The notes: generated by a model from the sequence alone, not told the origin. A stretch of DNA of 64,000 nucleotides from Chitinophagaceae bacterium (GCA_016719165.1 JADKAJ010000001.1:558001-622000); one strand, 5' to 3'; shown: positions 51,456 to 60,385, numbered from the stretch's first letter. A program made the numbers and translations.

Positions 51456-51854
51456 TCTAATACGTTTTTTTCTTACTCCTATTATTCCGCCAATCATCAC
51501 AATTGGGATGAATCCAACGTAAGCAATACCTGTGTCCGGATAACGCCAGTCAAATTCAAAATCATTTTCCAATGCATAAAGGATAGTCAGCACTATGCCG
51601 GTAATGAATGCATGAATAATATCTTTCCTTGTTGAAACCTTTACGGTTGTATAACCTCCAAGCATGCACCCTGCGACTATTCCTGAGATCAACAAAAGCG
51701 TTGAAAGGATTTCTTGTGATGTTGGAATTGCTGAATCCGGATTGTTCAAAAAGGCTGCAAATAATGCACTAGGAATAATAATTACAAGTGCAAGGGTTAC
51801 ACCTGCCACCACCGAAAAGAAATTCCTAAGTATCTCATTTACCGGGTAACTCAT
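51447..51854 (-). CDS. Small membrane protein, unknown
   Basis: I start at the ATG at 51854 (MSYPVNEILRNFF; 135 residues), which overlaps the stop of the upstream YciI-like gene by 4 bases. Four hydrophobic segments are visible (VVAGVTLALVIIIPSALFAAF, TLLLISGIVAGCMLGGY, IHAFITGIVLTILYAL, YVGFIPIVMIGGIIGV), with a basic C-terminus (RKKRIRLD). No family motif was recognised. Probably translationally coupled to its neighbour. Confidence 0.78.
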   Translation of the reverse strand: MSYPVNEILRNFFSVVAGVTLALVIIIPSALFAAFLNNPDSAIPTSQEILSTLLLISGIVAGCMLGGYTTVKVSTRKDIIHAFITGIVLTILYALENDFEFDWRYPDTGIAYVGFIPIVMIGGIIGVRKKRIRLD

Positions 51855-52282
51855 TTTTCTTTTTTCTCCGGCTTGCCGGGAGTAAAACTGCCGCTCGGTT
51901 CGCTCCACCAGGGCACAATATCATAAATAAAAACACCGGCTGCAACCGTTGGATCGGTTTTTACATAGCTTTCGGCTTCCTCTCTGGTTCCACAGTCCAT
52001 AATGAACAATCCCCGCCAGGTAAAATCGTTTTTACCAAAAGGCCCGGCTGCTTTTAATAAGCCATCATTGTACAGTTTCTCCATATTGGAAAAATGCCCG
52101 GCAAATAATTTTGACCGTTGTGTTGAATCAGTAATTGTTTTGTCCTGGGGCCCGGTTTTCAATATCACCATCCAGAATTGCTTTACCCGGGGTTCGTCTT
52201 TTGTTTTTATGGAATCCTTTTGGCTATTGGCTACCGTTGTACAGCATAAAAGGAAAACAAGGGGAAAAAGAGATTTTTTCAT
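51851..52282 (-). CDS. Exported YciI-like protein
   Basis: The 143-residue protein has a signal peptide (MKKSLFPLVFLLCCTTVANSQ) and a YciI-like ferredoxin-fold domain (FWMVILKTGPQDK, HFSNMEKLYNDGLLKAAGPFG, WRGLFIMDCGTREEAESYVKTDPTV). The YciI core usually holds a His-Asp pair; HFSNM supplies the His and KTDPTV the Asp. Function of exported members is unknown. The tail is Lys/Glu/Pro-rich. Confidence 0.85.
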   Translation of the reverse strand: MKKSLFPLVFLLCCTTVANSQKDSIKTKDEPRVKQFWMVILKTGPQDKTITDSTQRSKLFAGHFSNMEKLYNDGLLKAAGPFGKNDFTWRGLFIMDCGTREEAESYVKTDPTVAAGVFIYDIVPWWSEPSGSFTPGKPEKKEK

Positions 52283-52349
52283 GTTGTTGCTTTACAGCAT
52301 AAAAATAAAGGATTGTTTTCACTAAGAATAGTCGCTGCTACTGTTTTCA

Positions 52350-52395
52350 TACCTTTGTTCGGGAAAATTTAAAACTTAAAATCAAAAATCTCAAA
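52350..52395 (+). promoter_or_regulatory. -7 box and leader heptamers of gcdH
   Basis: TACCTTTG (52350-52357) matches TAnnTTTG. The leader before the ATG at 52401 contains four 7-bp units (TTTAAAA, CTTAAAA, TCAAAAA, TCTCAAA; 52368-52395). Confidence 0.5.
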
Positions 52396-52400
52396 TAACG

Positions 52401-53585
52401 ATGGCAGCCCGTACAGACCTTTTTAACAGCCCGGATTATTTCTTAGTTGATGAATTATTGACAGAAGAACATAAAATGATTCGTGATACTGTTCGTAGTT
52501 ACGTTAAGAAAGAAATTACTCCCATCATAGAAGACTATGCTCAAAAGGCAGAGTTTCCCCAGCAAATAGTTAAGCAGTTGGGCGACCTTGGTTGCTTTGG
52601 ACCAACCATTCCCATTGAATATGGTGGTGGCGGATTAGATTATATCAGCTATGGATTGATGATGCAGGAACTGGAAAGGGGAGACAGCGGTGTTCGTTCT
52701 ACCGCATCCGTGCAGGGATCCCTGGTGATGTTCCCGATCTATCAATATGGAAGCGAAGAGCAACGTAAAAAATATTTGCCCAAACTGGCCAGTGGGGAGT
52801 GGCTCGGTTGTTTTGGATTAACAGAACCCAATCATGGCAGCGACCCCGGCGGTATGCTCACTACTATTAAAGATGCCGGTGACCATGTAATACTGAACGG
52901 TGCCAAAATGTGGATCAGTAATGCACCCTTTTCACAAGTAGCCGTTGTATGGGCAAAAAATGAAGCCGGCGAAATACAGGGATTAATAGTGGAAAGAGGA
53001 ATGGAAGGTTTCACTACTCCAACTACACATGGTAAATGGAGTTTAAGGGCATCTGCCACTGGTGAACTGGTCTTTGATAATGTAAAAGTTCCCAAAGAAA
53101 ATATTTTCCCTAATATAAAAGGATTAAAAGGTCCGCTGGGCTGTCTCACAAAGGCCCGTTATGGCATTGCCTGGGGTGTTATTGGTGCGGCCATGGATTG
53201 CTATGATACGGCACTGCGTTATTCAAAAGAAAGAGAACAATTTGGCCGGCCTATTGGTGGTTTTCAGTTACAGCAAAAGAAACTGGCCGAGATGATCACA
53301 GAGATCACCAAAGCACAATTGCTGAACTGGCGGCTTGGGGTATTGATGAGTGAGGGCAGGGCCACACCGCAGCAGGTAAGCATGGCCAAACGAAATTCCT
53401 GTGACATTGCAACGAATATCTGCCGTGATGCAAGACAAATGCTTGGAGGCATGGGAATCACCGGTGAGTATCCTGTGATGCGTCACATGATGAACCTGGA
53501 AAGTGTGATCACCTATGAAGGAACTCATGATATTCACTTGCTGATTACAGGAATGGATGTGACAGGGTTGAATGCGTTTAAATGA
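52401..53585 (+). CDS. gcdH: Glutaryl-CoA dehydrogenase-like acyl-CoA dehydrogenase
   Basis: The 394-residue flavoprotein closely follows glutaryl-CoA dehydrogenase: YGGGGLDYISYGLMMQELERGDSG, CFGLTEPNHGSDPGGM, and the catalytic Glu in TYEGTHDIHLLITG near the C-terminus. The enzyme oxidises and decarboxylates glutaryl-CoA to crotonyl-CoA, the lower part of lysine and tryptophan breakdown. Proximity to the kynurenine genes is suggestive, but a 2-oxoadipate route was not found here. Length is normal. Confidence 0.88.
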   Translation: MAARTDLFNSPDYFLVDELLTEEHKMIRDTVRSYVKKEITPIIEDYAQKAEFPQQIVKQLGDLGCFGPTIPIEYGGGGLDYISYGLMMQELERGDSGVRSTASVQGSLVMFPIYQYGSEEQRKKYLPKLASGEWLGCFGLTEPNHGSDPGGMLTTIKDAGDHVILNGAKMWISNAPFSQVAVVWAKNEAGEIQGLIVERGMEGFTTPTTHGKWSLRASATGELVFDNVKVPKENIFPNIKGLKGPLGCLTKARYGIAWGVIGAAMDCYDTALRYSKEREQFGRPIGGFQLQQKKLAEMITEITKAQLLNWRLGVLMSEGRATPQQVSMAKRNSCDIATNICRDARQMLGGMGITGEYPVMRHMMNLESVITYEGTHDIHLLITGMDVTGLNAFK

Positions 53586-53587
53586 TG

Positions 53588-53997
53588 TGCAAATTTGAAA
53601 ATATGTAAATATGCAGATGGAGAAGAAAGATAATTTGATATTAGACCTCTCTTTTCAATTTTCTTTAGAAATAATCACATTTACAGAGAAACTTCAGCAG
53701 GAAAAGAAGTTCAATCTTGCAAATCAATTATTCAGAAGCGGAACTTCGATAGGAGCAAATGTCAGGGAGGCACAGGGTTGTGAAAGTAAAAGTGATTTCA
53801 TACATAAAATGAAAATTGCTTATAAAGAGGCAGAAGAAACAAGATATTGGCTTGAGTTATGCGATCAGTCGGAAAATTACCTTGCGCCAGGAAAATTACT
53901 TGAAGATATAGTCTCGATCTTAAAAGTATTAGGAAAAATTATTAGTTCATCCAAATCATAAAATTTGCATATCTGCAAATATGCATATTTGCATATG
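53588..53997 (+). mobile_element. IVS-like element 4: octamer arms around a four-helix-bundle gene
   Basis: Octamers TGCAAATT, TGAAAATA, TGTAAATA, TGCAGATG (53588-53619) start 2 bp after the gcdH stop. TGCATATC, TGCAAATA, TGCATATT, TGCATATG (53966-53997) run into the aroK ATG. The units are near-self-complementary, so the arms can pair. The gene's start codon lies inside the left arm. Confidence 0.5.
53611..53961 (+). CDS. Four-helix-bundle protein of the 23S rRNA intervening-sequence family, copy 2
   Basis: The 116-residue protein reads LSFQFSLEIITFTEKL, NLANQLFRSGTSIGANVREAQGCESKSDFIHKMKIA (split over two helices), AEETRYWLELC. This is the classic signature of the bIVP family (SxxSIGANxxEA and ExxYWL). 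It is more canonical than the diverged copy at 40802. The start is the ATG at 53611 or the ATG at 53617, both inside the octamer arm. It sits between gcdH and aroK with no metabolic link to either. Confidence 0.9.
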   Translation: MQMEKKDNLILDLSFQFSLEIITFTEKLQQEKKFNLANQLFRSGTSIGANVREAQGCESKSDFIHKMKIAYKEAEETRYWLELCDQSENYLAPGKLLEDIVSILKVLGKIISSSKS

Positions 53998-54501
53998 AAG
54001 ATATTCCTCATTGGCTTCATGGGCTCCGGCAAAACACATTGGGGCCGCCTGCTTAGTGAAAAACTTGGTATCCGCTTTTTTGACCTGGATGAACAGGTGA
54101 CTGAGCATGCCGGGAAAACCATTCCGGAGATATTTGCGGCAGAAGGAGAGGAACAGTTTCGGCTACTGGAAAAAGATGTATTGCATATCATCACTGAAAG
54201 CCACGACAATTTTGTAATGGCCTGCGGCGGCGGTTCTCCCTGTTATTTCAATAATATTGAATACATGAATACTGCCGGCACGACAGTCTGGATTAATACA
54301 CCGCAGGATACATTGCACAAACGATTAGTAGTAGAAAAAGATAAGAGGCCGCTGATTAAAGACCTTACAGATGAACAGTTGAGGAATTTTATTCAAAAGA
54401 AATTCTCTGATCGCAGGATTTATTACGAACAGGCCGATATTGCAATTGATGAAGAACCTGTTCAATTAGAAAAATTAATAGAAAAGATATTCCATGTATA
54501 A
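53995..54501 (+). CDS. aroK: Shikimate kinase
   Basis: The 168-residue P-loop kinase phosphorylates shikimate. Motifs are GFMGSGKTHWGRLL (Walker A), FFDLDEQVTEHAGKTIPEIF (shikimate-binding Asp), ACGGGSPCY (conserved GGG) and the lid Arg in KRPLIKDL. I start at the ATG at 53995; the ten-residue extension upstream is encoded by the octamer repeat and is unlikely. The ATG itself belongs to the last octamer. The gene overlaps the next one by 8 bp. Confidence 0.93.
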   Translation: MKIFLIGFMGSGKTHWGRLLSEKLGIRFFDLDEQVTEHAGKTIPEIFAAEGEEQFRLLEKDVLHIITESHDNFVMACGGGSPCYFNNIEYMNTAGTTVWINTPQDTLHKRLVVEKDKRPLIKDLTDEQLRNFIQKKFSDRRIYYEQADIAIDEEPVQLEKLIEKIFHV

Positions 54502-54886
54502 AAATTATTTGGCTATTGCAGCATTTTTTGCCGGACTGGCTGTGGCCTTAGGGGCTTTTGGGGCTCATGGTTTGCAAAAGATCACTTCAGACGAAACAAT
54601 TTTACATAGTTACCAAACAGGAGTGCAATATCAAATGTATCATGCGCTGGGTTTGCTGGCCGTTGCTGTACTATTTGAAAAATTTTCCCATCGCTGGCTC
54701 CGGTGGGTAGCTAATTGTTTTATTACCGGTATGATTTTATTCTCAGGGTCGCTGTACCTGCTGACTGTACTGAAAATACAGGGCGCTGAAACGAAATGGG
54801 TGGGTCCCATAACGCCAGTAGGAGGTTTATTCTTTATAGCCGGGTGGTTATTATTGCTCGTTGCTGTAACAAGAAAAAATGACTAA
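54494..54886 (+). CDS. DUF423 membrane protein
   Basis: The 130-residue protein has four membrane helices and the DUF423 (YgdD-like) signature: ALGAFGAHGLQK, SYQTGVQYQMYHALGLLAVAVL, FSGSLYLLTVL and ITPVGGLFFIAGWLLL. The molecular function of the family is unknown. It overlaps aroK by 8 bp and the convergent histidine kinase gene by 4 bp. Confidence 0.9.
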   Translation: MYKNYLAIAAFFAGLAVALGAFGAHGLQKITSDETILHSYQTGVQYQMYHALGLLAVAVLFEKFSHRWLRWVANCFITGMILFSGSLYLLTVLKIQGAETKWVGPITPVGGLFFIAGWLLLLVAVTRKND

Positions 54887-56790
54887 AGCGGAAGTGCAAG
54901 AGTGGTTATTGTTCCATTGTTATTTTCAATTGTATAGGTACCTCCGATACTCTCCATACGACGGGCAATATTTTTTAGCCCGTTGCCAAACTGGCGGAGA
55001 TTTTCCATGTCAATACCCTTGCCGTTATCTTTTATTACAATTTGGAGTGCAGTAGTCGCTTCTATTTCTATTGTAACAAGGGAGGCTGCAGCATGCTTCA
55101 GTACATTATTAAGTGTTTCCTTGACGCTTAAGAAGATATTGCGTCGTTTATCACCTGTCAGTTCTTTCTCCGGAATAGTAACGGGTACGGTCACTTTGCA
55201 GTGCACCGGAGTGTTATCAAAATATTCGATGGAATAGGATCGTATGTAAGAGATCAGGTTATCAAGGGTATCGTTGCCGCTGTTCATACTCCAGATAATA
55301 GCATTCATCTTGTTCAGTACATCATCGGCAGAGTGTGAAATCTTTTCAATTTCAACAGGGGTATTCTCTTTCATTTTATTCCTGGCAATTTCACTCATGA
55401 GCCTGATCGCAGTCATGCCGGCTCCCAGTTCATCATGCATATCGGCAGATATACGTTGTCTTTCTTCCTGCTGGGCTTTGTAAACAGCTATCTCTTTTTC
55501 AAATTCCTTTAATAAATTTTGTGCTTTAAGGGTTTCTCTTTCTTTTGTCTGTACAATAATATTTTTTCGATTTTTATAATTGAGGCCGGCCAGGAAAAAA
55601 ACCAGTTCCAGGAATAAACCAACCTGGTAATAAATAAGTGCTGAGCCGAGTATGCCGGGTAGCGATTTGAATTGCTGAACCATCAGAATACCCAACTGTG
55701 AAATAGACGAAAAAATAAAGAGAAATAAATTACCCCAGAATAAATACCGGAGAAGTTTGTCCTTCCAATGACGGATACTGTATATAAGGAATATAATGAT
55801 CATGCACAGCAGTAATATCTTCGTCAGAGTTTCTACCAGGAATTCTGAGCTGTAATTATCGCTGAAATAGAAAAAGAATGTGTATATAAACATGGAGCAG
55901 CATAACAAAATAATGCCGGCATTATATAGCGTGGAAAGAAAGGGATGTTTGTTTTTGGTGTCCAGGAACTTTTTCATGAACAACATATAAAAAATGATAC
56001 CCACTCCCTGCAATATAAAATCCAAATAGCCTTCAAGAAAGAAGCCAATTTGACTGGAATGCAGGTGATAGATAGTTTGAAAAAATAATAAACCTCCCAG
56101 GAACAACGCATAACCTGAATAATACAAGAACTCCCGGTTGCCTCCCTGAAAAAAATTGGTGATAGAGAAGAGGATCATCATCAGCAGCAGTCCGCAAAAG
56201 ACATAGGTGATCAGGTTGGTCTCGTTGTAATTACTGTGGAGTTTCGCCAAAAATAGTTTCAGGTTGTCTTTGCCAATAAGCCTGGGCTTAATTCCGTTAT
56301 TATACGTTTTTACTGCTCTTAGTTCTGCTATTATTGTTGCAGTATCATGGGCGGGCAGACTTATAAGCCGATAACCGGTTCCTTCTGATATCGGTGGGTG
56401 GACAGCAGGTATAATTTTAAGGCCTTCCTGCTCCAGTCGGTACATAGTTATTTTGTCGAAATAAAAACCGGGACAGAAGAAAACTGATATAACTGAATCA
56501 GCTGAATTACAAATGTTGAATTTCAGAATTATTTTTTTCGATACCATGCCAATTGGAATAAGGCCTGTTTGCTGCACGCCAGGTTTGAACTGTTCATTGG
56601 CTATAATTTGGGTAATATCAGCTTTGTCATCTGTAAAATAACTGCTTACCGTATTTTGGATTTTTTCTTCCACTACAACCTTACTGATATCTGTATACTT
56701 TCCCGCAAGATTATCCTGGGCCTTTACAGTTGTCGTAAAGACCATAGCAACTGTTAGAAGCAGGTGGAGGAGAGCAGTTGATTTTTTCAT
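54883..56790 (-). CDS. Orphan 7TM (7TMR-DISM) sensor histidine kinase
   Basis: I start at the ATG at 56790 (MKKSTALLHLLLTVAMVFTTTVKAQ; 635 residues). An N-terminal 7TMR-DISMED2-like sensor domain (about 25-180) is followed by seven membrane helices (about 185-400), a coiled coil, and a HisKA_3-type core with His in ADMHDELGAGMTAI, N box LSVKETLNNVLKHAA and G1 box IKDNGKGIDM. No response regulator is adjacent. It is divergent from ftsK and convergent with the DUF423 gene. Confidence 0.9.
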   Translation of the reverse strand: MKKSTALLHLLLTVAMVFTTTVKAQDNLAGKYTDISKVVVEEKIQNTVSSYFTDDKADITQIIANEQFKPGVQQTGLIPIGMVSKKIILKFNICNSADSVISVFFCPGFYFDKITMYRLEQEGLKIIPAVHPPISEGTGYRLISLPAHDTATIIAELRAVKTYNNGIKPRLIGKDNLKLFLAKLHSNYNETNLITYVFCGLLLMMILFSITNFFQGGNREFLYYSGYALFLGGLLFFQTIYHLHSSQIGFFLEGYLDFILQGVGIIFYMLFMKKFLDTKNKHPFLSTLYNAGIILLCCSMFIYTFFFYFSDNYSSEFLVETLTKILLLCMIIIFLIYSIRHWKDKLLRYLFWGNLFLFIFSSISQLGILMVQQFKSLPGILGSALIYYQVGLFLELVFFLAGLNYKNRKNIIVQTKERETLKAQNLLKEFEKEIAVYKAQQEERQRISADMHDELGAGMTAIRLMSEIARNKMKENTPVEIEKISHSADDVLNKMNAIIWSMNSGNDTLDNLISYIRSYSIEYFDNTPVHCKVTVPVTIPEKELTGDKRRNIFLSVKETLNNVLKHAAASLVTIEIEATTALQIVIKDNGKGIDMENLRQFGNGLKNIARRMESIGGTYTIENNNGTITTLALPL

Positions 56791-56936
56791 GCAGCCGGTT
56801 AGCTCCAAATGTAATACATCGTTTTTGGTTTTGCCAATAACCGGCATACCACTTTCCGGTATATTTTCCGGAAGTATTGATATTCTCTTTTAGTAGAGCT
56901 TTGCACTGGAAAAGGTAACTTGAACAGCAAACTAAT

Positions 56937-56944
56937 TATCTTTG
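56937..56944 (+). promoter_or_regulatory. -7 box of ftsK (TATCTTTG)
   Basis: Exact TAnnTTTG match 5 bp before the ftsK ATG at 56950, implying a leaderless or nearly leaderless mRNA. Confidence 0.6.
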
Positions 56945-56949
56945 CGGCT

Positions 56950-59544
56950 ATGGCTAATAAGGGGAAAAGGAAAACAAAAGCTAATCCTGCGAAAAAATCT
57001 ATCAGCACTGATATAAAGGCATTTAAGGCTGAAAAGGAAGAGGCGGTGGATTGGAAGGCCCTGGCCCGGGATGAACGGACCTGGAAGATCGTGGGTACAG
57101 TTTTTTTGCTTATTTCAATTTTCCTTTTCATCGCATTTGCATCCTATCTTTTTACATGGAAAGAAGACCAGGCAGTAGCGCAGCAGGGGTTTTCTGCCTT
57201 GCTGGATAATGATAAACCCGTGGCGAACCTGCTGGGACGACTGGGTGCAGTTGTTTCTCATTTTTTCATTTTTAAAGCTTTTGGCATTGCTTCCTTTCTT
57301 ATCTGTACATTCTTTTTTGTTGTGGGTATAAACCTGCTTTTCCGCAGAAAAGTATTTTCTATCTGGCGCAACCTGAAATATGTAACTGTTGGCTTAATGG
57401 TACTTTCGGTTTCATTGTCTTTTGTTTTTGCAAAAAATGAATTCCCTTTTGGGGGTGGTGTTGGAGACATGCTTAACCGCCAGCTTCATGGGGCTGTAGG
57501 TACTGTAGGAACAGGAGCCATATTGATATTGCTGGCAGCGGGCTATTTCATCTGGCAATTTAACCCTGTTTTTAATTTACCAAAGAAAAAGCAGGAAGGT
57601 GTACCGGAAGAAGCTGATTCCGAAGGAATCGAAGAGGATATTCCGGTGATAGCAGGTCAAACAGTGAATGAACTCTATGGTGGAAATACCGGCCAGAAAG
57701 CAAATTCAGTAAAATCGGATTCCGGTATCGTTATCAATTTTCCTGATGAAACACCACTGCATGATCTTAAGGTGATAGAAAAAGACGAGCCGCTGGAAGA
57801 AGTAATTGAAAAAATTGAAGAGAGCCAGCCAACATTTGAAAAGGAAATAATCAGTGATATTTTGCATACCCATGAGTTGGAAATTCCTGCTAAGCCAATC
57901 AAACCCGTAGCAGAGGAATTCGTTCAGCCGGTAAAAGAAAGGCCAGGTACAAAATGGGAAGAGGATGATCTGCAACTGGAAATAAAAGCTGTACCCGAAA
58001 AGGCAGAAGAAGAGCAACAATCTGTTATTGAGAATTTACCGCCTTATGAACCGACCCTGGATCTGCGGGATTATAAATACCCCACTTTAAGCCTGCTGGA
58101 GACGCACGGCAGCGAAAAAATAATACAGGATACCAGTGAACTGGAAAATCACAAAAACCAGATTATTGCTACACTAAGGAATTATGCTATTGAAATTCAA
58201 AAGATCAGTGCGACGATCGGACCAACTGTAACGCTTTATGAAATTGTGCCGGCACCCGGGGTGAGAATATCGAAGATTAAAAACCTTGAAGATGATATTG
58301 CATTGAGCCTGGCTGCCCTTGGTATTCGTATCATAGCACCCATACCCGGAAAAGGCACCATTGGTATTGAAGTGCCGAATGTGAGGAAGACCGTGGTGAG
58401 TATGAAAACCCTGTTATCGTCTGATAAGTTTCAGAATAATAATTTCAACCTGCCGATCGCCATTGGAAAGAAGATTGATAACGAGAATTTCATAGTTGAT
58501 TTAACAAGCATGCCACACCTGCTGATGGCCGGTGCTACAGGACAGGGTAAATCAGTTGGATTAAATGCTATCCTTGTTTCACTATTATATAAAAAGCATC
58601 CTTCGCAGTTAAAATTTGTATTGATAGACCCTAAAAAAGTGGAGCTGAGTATTTACCGGCATATAGATAAACATTTCCTGGCCAAATTACCCGGTGAAGA
58701 AGATGCTATCATTACTGATACTAAAAAAGTGGTCCATACACTGAATGCATTATGTATTGAAATGGATAACCGGTACGATCTGCTGAAAGAAGCCGGGGCA
58801 AGGAATATTAAAGAGTACAATGAGAAATTTATAAAACGAAAACTTAACCCGCAAAAGGGGCATCAATACCTTCCGTTTATTGTACTTGTTATTGATGAGT
58901 TCGCTGATCTGATCATGACAGCGGGAAAGGAAGTGGAAATGCCCATTGCCCGTTTAGCACAGCTGGCCAGGGCTATTGGCATCCACCTGATCATTGCTAC
59001 ACAAAGACCATCGGTAAATATTATAACGGGTACTATCAAAGCGAACTTTCCTGCCCGGATTGGCTTCAAAGTATCCTCCAAAATTGACTCCAGGACGATA
59101 TTAGATACCGGAGGTGCTGAGCAGTTGATAGGTAAGGGGGATATGCTGATCTCCCATAACGGGGAACTGACCCGTTTGCAATGCGCTTTTGTAGACACAC
59201 CTGAAGTGGAACAGATCGTCGACTTTATCAGCAGTCAACGTGGGTATCCACAAGCCTTTTTATTGCCGGAGTATGTCGATGAAAAGGAATTGGAAGGCCG
59301 GGATTTTGATATGTCTGACCGGGATTCTCTGTTTGAAGATGCTGCCCGGCTGATCGTTCAAAACCAGGTTGGCTCCACCTCCTTGCTGCAACGAAGGATG
59401 AAGCTCGGCTATAACAGGGCAGGTCGCCTGATGGACCAATTAGAAGCAGCAGGAATTGTTGGCCCCAGCCAGGGAAGTAAAGCAAGGGACGTATTAATAA
59501 AAACCGAAATGGAATTACAACAACATCTTGATACAATCGGTTGA
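56950..59544 (+). CDS. ftsK: DNA translocase FtsK/SpoIIIE
   Basis: The 864-residue septal DNA pump has four N-terminal membrane helices (about 55-210), an acidic linker (about 215-375), and an FtsK motor. The motor holds AGATGQGKSVGLN (Walker A), FVLIDPKKVELSIY, VLVIDEFADLIM (Walker B) and IATQRPSVNIITG. A C-terminal winged-helix gamma domain (SLLQRRMKLGYNRAGRLMDQLEAAGIVGP, in two helices) recognises KOPS-type sites. It moves chromosome ends at division. I start at ATG 56950, not the upstream TTG. Confidence 0.95.
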   Translation: MANKGKRKTKANPAKKSISTDIKAFKAEKEEAVDWKALARDERTWKIVGTVFLLISIFLFIAFASYLFTWKEDQAVAQQGFSALLDNDKPVANLLGRLGAVVSHFFIFKAFGIASFLICTFFFVVGINLLFRRKVFSIWRNLKYVTVGLMVLSVSLSFVFAKNEFPFGGGVGDMLNRQLHGAVGTVGTGAILILLAAGYFIWQFNPVFNLPKKKQEGVPEEADSEGIEEDIPVIAGQTVNELYGGNTGQKANSVKSDSGIVINFPDETPLHDLKVIEKDEPLEEVIEKIEESQPTFEKEIISDILHTHELEIPAKPIKPVAEEFVQPVKERPGTKWEEDDLQLEIKAVPEKAEEEQQSVIENLPPYEPTLDLRDYKYPTLSLLETHGSEKIIQDTSELENHKNQIIATLRNYAIEIQKISATIGPTVTLYEIVPAPGVRISKIKNLEDDIALSLAALGIRIIAPIPGKGTIGIEVPNVRKTVVSMKTLLSSDKFQNNNFNLPIAIGKKIDNENFIVDLTSMPHLLMAGATGQGKSVGLNAILVSLLYKKHPSQLKFVLIDPKKVELSIYRHIDKHFLAKLPGEEDAIITDTKKVVHTLNALCIEMDNRYDLLKEAGARNIKEYNEKFIKRKLNPQKGHQYLPFIVLVIDEFADLIMTAGKEVEMPIARLAQLARAIGIHLIIATQRPSVNIITGTIKANFPARIGFKVSSKIDSRTILDTGGAEQLIGKGDMLISHNGELTRLQCAFVDTPEVEQIVDFISSQRGYPQAFLLPEYVDEKELEGRDFDMSDRDSLFEDAARLIVQNQVGSTSLLQRRMKLGYNRAGRLMDQLEAAGIVGPSQGSKARDVLIKTEMELQQHLDTIG

Positions 59545-59637
59545 TATCTACAGCTTCAATCCGTTAGTGGCTTGTTAAGAAAAGAACACAAATGCAACCC
59601 AAACGAGTCATTGGCAATCCTATTCCTGTAATTCATT

Positions 59638-59645
59638 TATCTTTG
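59638..59645 (+). promoter_or_regulatory. -7 box of lolA (TATCTTTG)
   Basis: Exact TAnnTTTG match, 36 bp before the lolA ATG, with a TTG about 25 bp upstream of it (59611). Confidence 0.55.
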
Positions 59646-59681
59646 CGCCGCCGTAACAGGTAGCCACACAAACACCAAATA

Positions 59682-60335
59682 ATGAAGAAGTTATATTTTC
59701 TTACCACATTCAGTATTCTGTTATCCACTTTTTCCTTTGCGCAAACCAAAAATGATCCTGAGGCCAAGAAGATCCTGGATGCTGTGAGTGCAAAATTTAA
59801 GACCTTTTCTACAGTTCAGGCCAACTTTACCTATAAAGTAGAGAATGGTGCTGGCAAAGCACTATCTACTAAAACAGGTTCTATTTTGATGAAGGGTACC
59901 AAATACAAGCTAAGTTTTAGCGGCCAGGAGATATTTTGTAATGGAACTACTGTATGGAATTTTGATAAAGCTGCAAACGAAGTGACTATTAATAACCTTG
60001 ATGCTTCCAGCGGTATGATCACCCCGCAAAAATTGTTCTCCAATTTTTATGATAAGGATTTCTATTATACCCTGAATGGAGAAAAAAAGGTAGGCGCTAA
60101 AACAGTTCAGGAAATACAGATGACACCTGTTGATAAGAGCAAATCTTTCCATACAGTATACCTCCAAATAGATAAAGCGGCAAAGACTATATACAGTACC
60201 AAAGTACTTGAAAATGCGGGGAACAGGTATTCATATACGGTGAACTCAATGAAGACAAATATCCCTGCTGCTGACAACCAGTTTGTTTTTGACAAAACCA
60301 AATACCCGGGAGTGATCGTCGAGGATCTGAGATGA
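59682..60335 (+). CDS. lolA: Outer-membrane lipoprotein carrier LolA-like
   Basis: The 217-residue periplasmic carrier has a signal peptide (MKKLYFLTTFSILLSTFSFAQ) and the LolA half-barrel: KKILDAVSAKFKTFSTVQANFTYK, GSILMKGTKYKLSFSGQEIFCNGTTVWNFDKAANEV and late TNIPAADNQFVFDKTKYPG (each over several strands). Bacteroidota LolA moves lipoproteins from the inner to the outer membrane. It follows ftsK and ends at a bidirectional terminator. Confidence 0.92.
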   Translation: MKKLYFLTTFSILLSTFSFAQTKNDPEAKKILDAVSAKFKTFSTVQANFTYKVENGAGKALSTKTGSILMKGTKYKLSFSGQEIFCNGTTVWNFDKAANEVTINNLDASSGMITPQKLFSNFYDKDFYYTLNGEKKVGAKTVQEIQMTPVDKSKSFHTVYLQIDKAAKTIYSTKVLENAGNRYSYTVNSMKTNIPAADNQFVFDKTKYPGVIVEDLR

Positions 60336-60353
60336 TCTTTATAAATAACATTG

Positions 60354-60385
60354 AAAAAGGGATTCTTTAAGCGGGATCCCTTTTT
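60354..60385. terminator. Bidirectional terminator between lolA and kdsA
   Basis: AAAAAGGGAT (60354-60363) pairs with ATCCCTTTTT (60376-60385), with A- and T-runs on either side of the stem. The kdsA stop codon overlaps its T-run. Confidence 0.85.
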
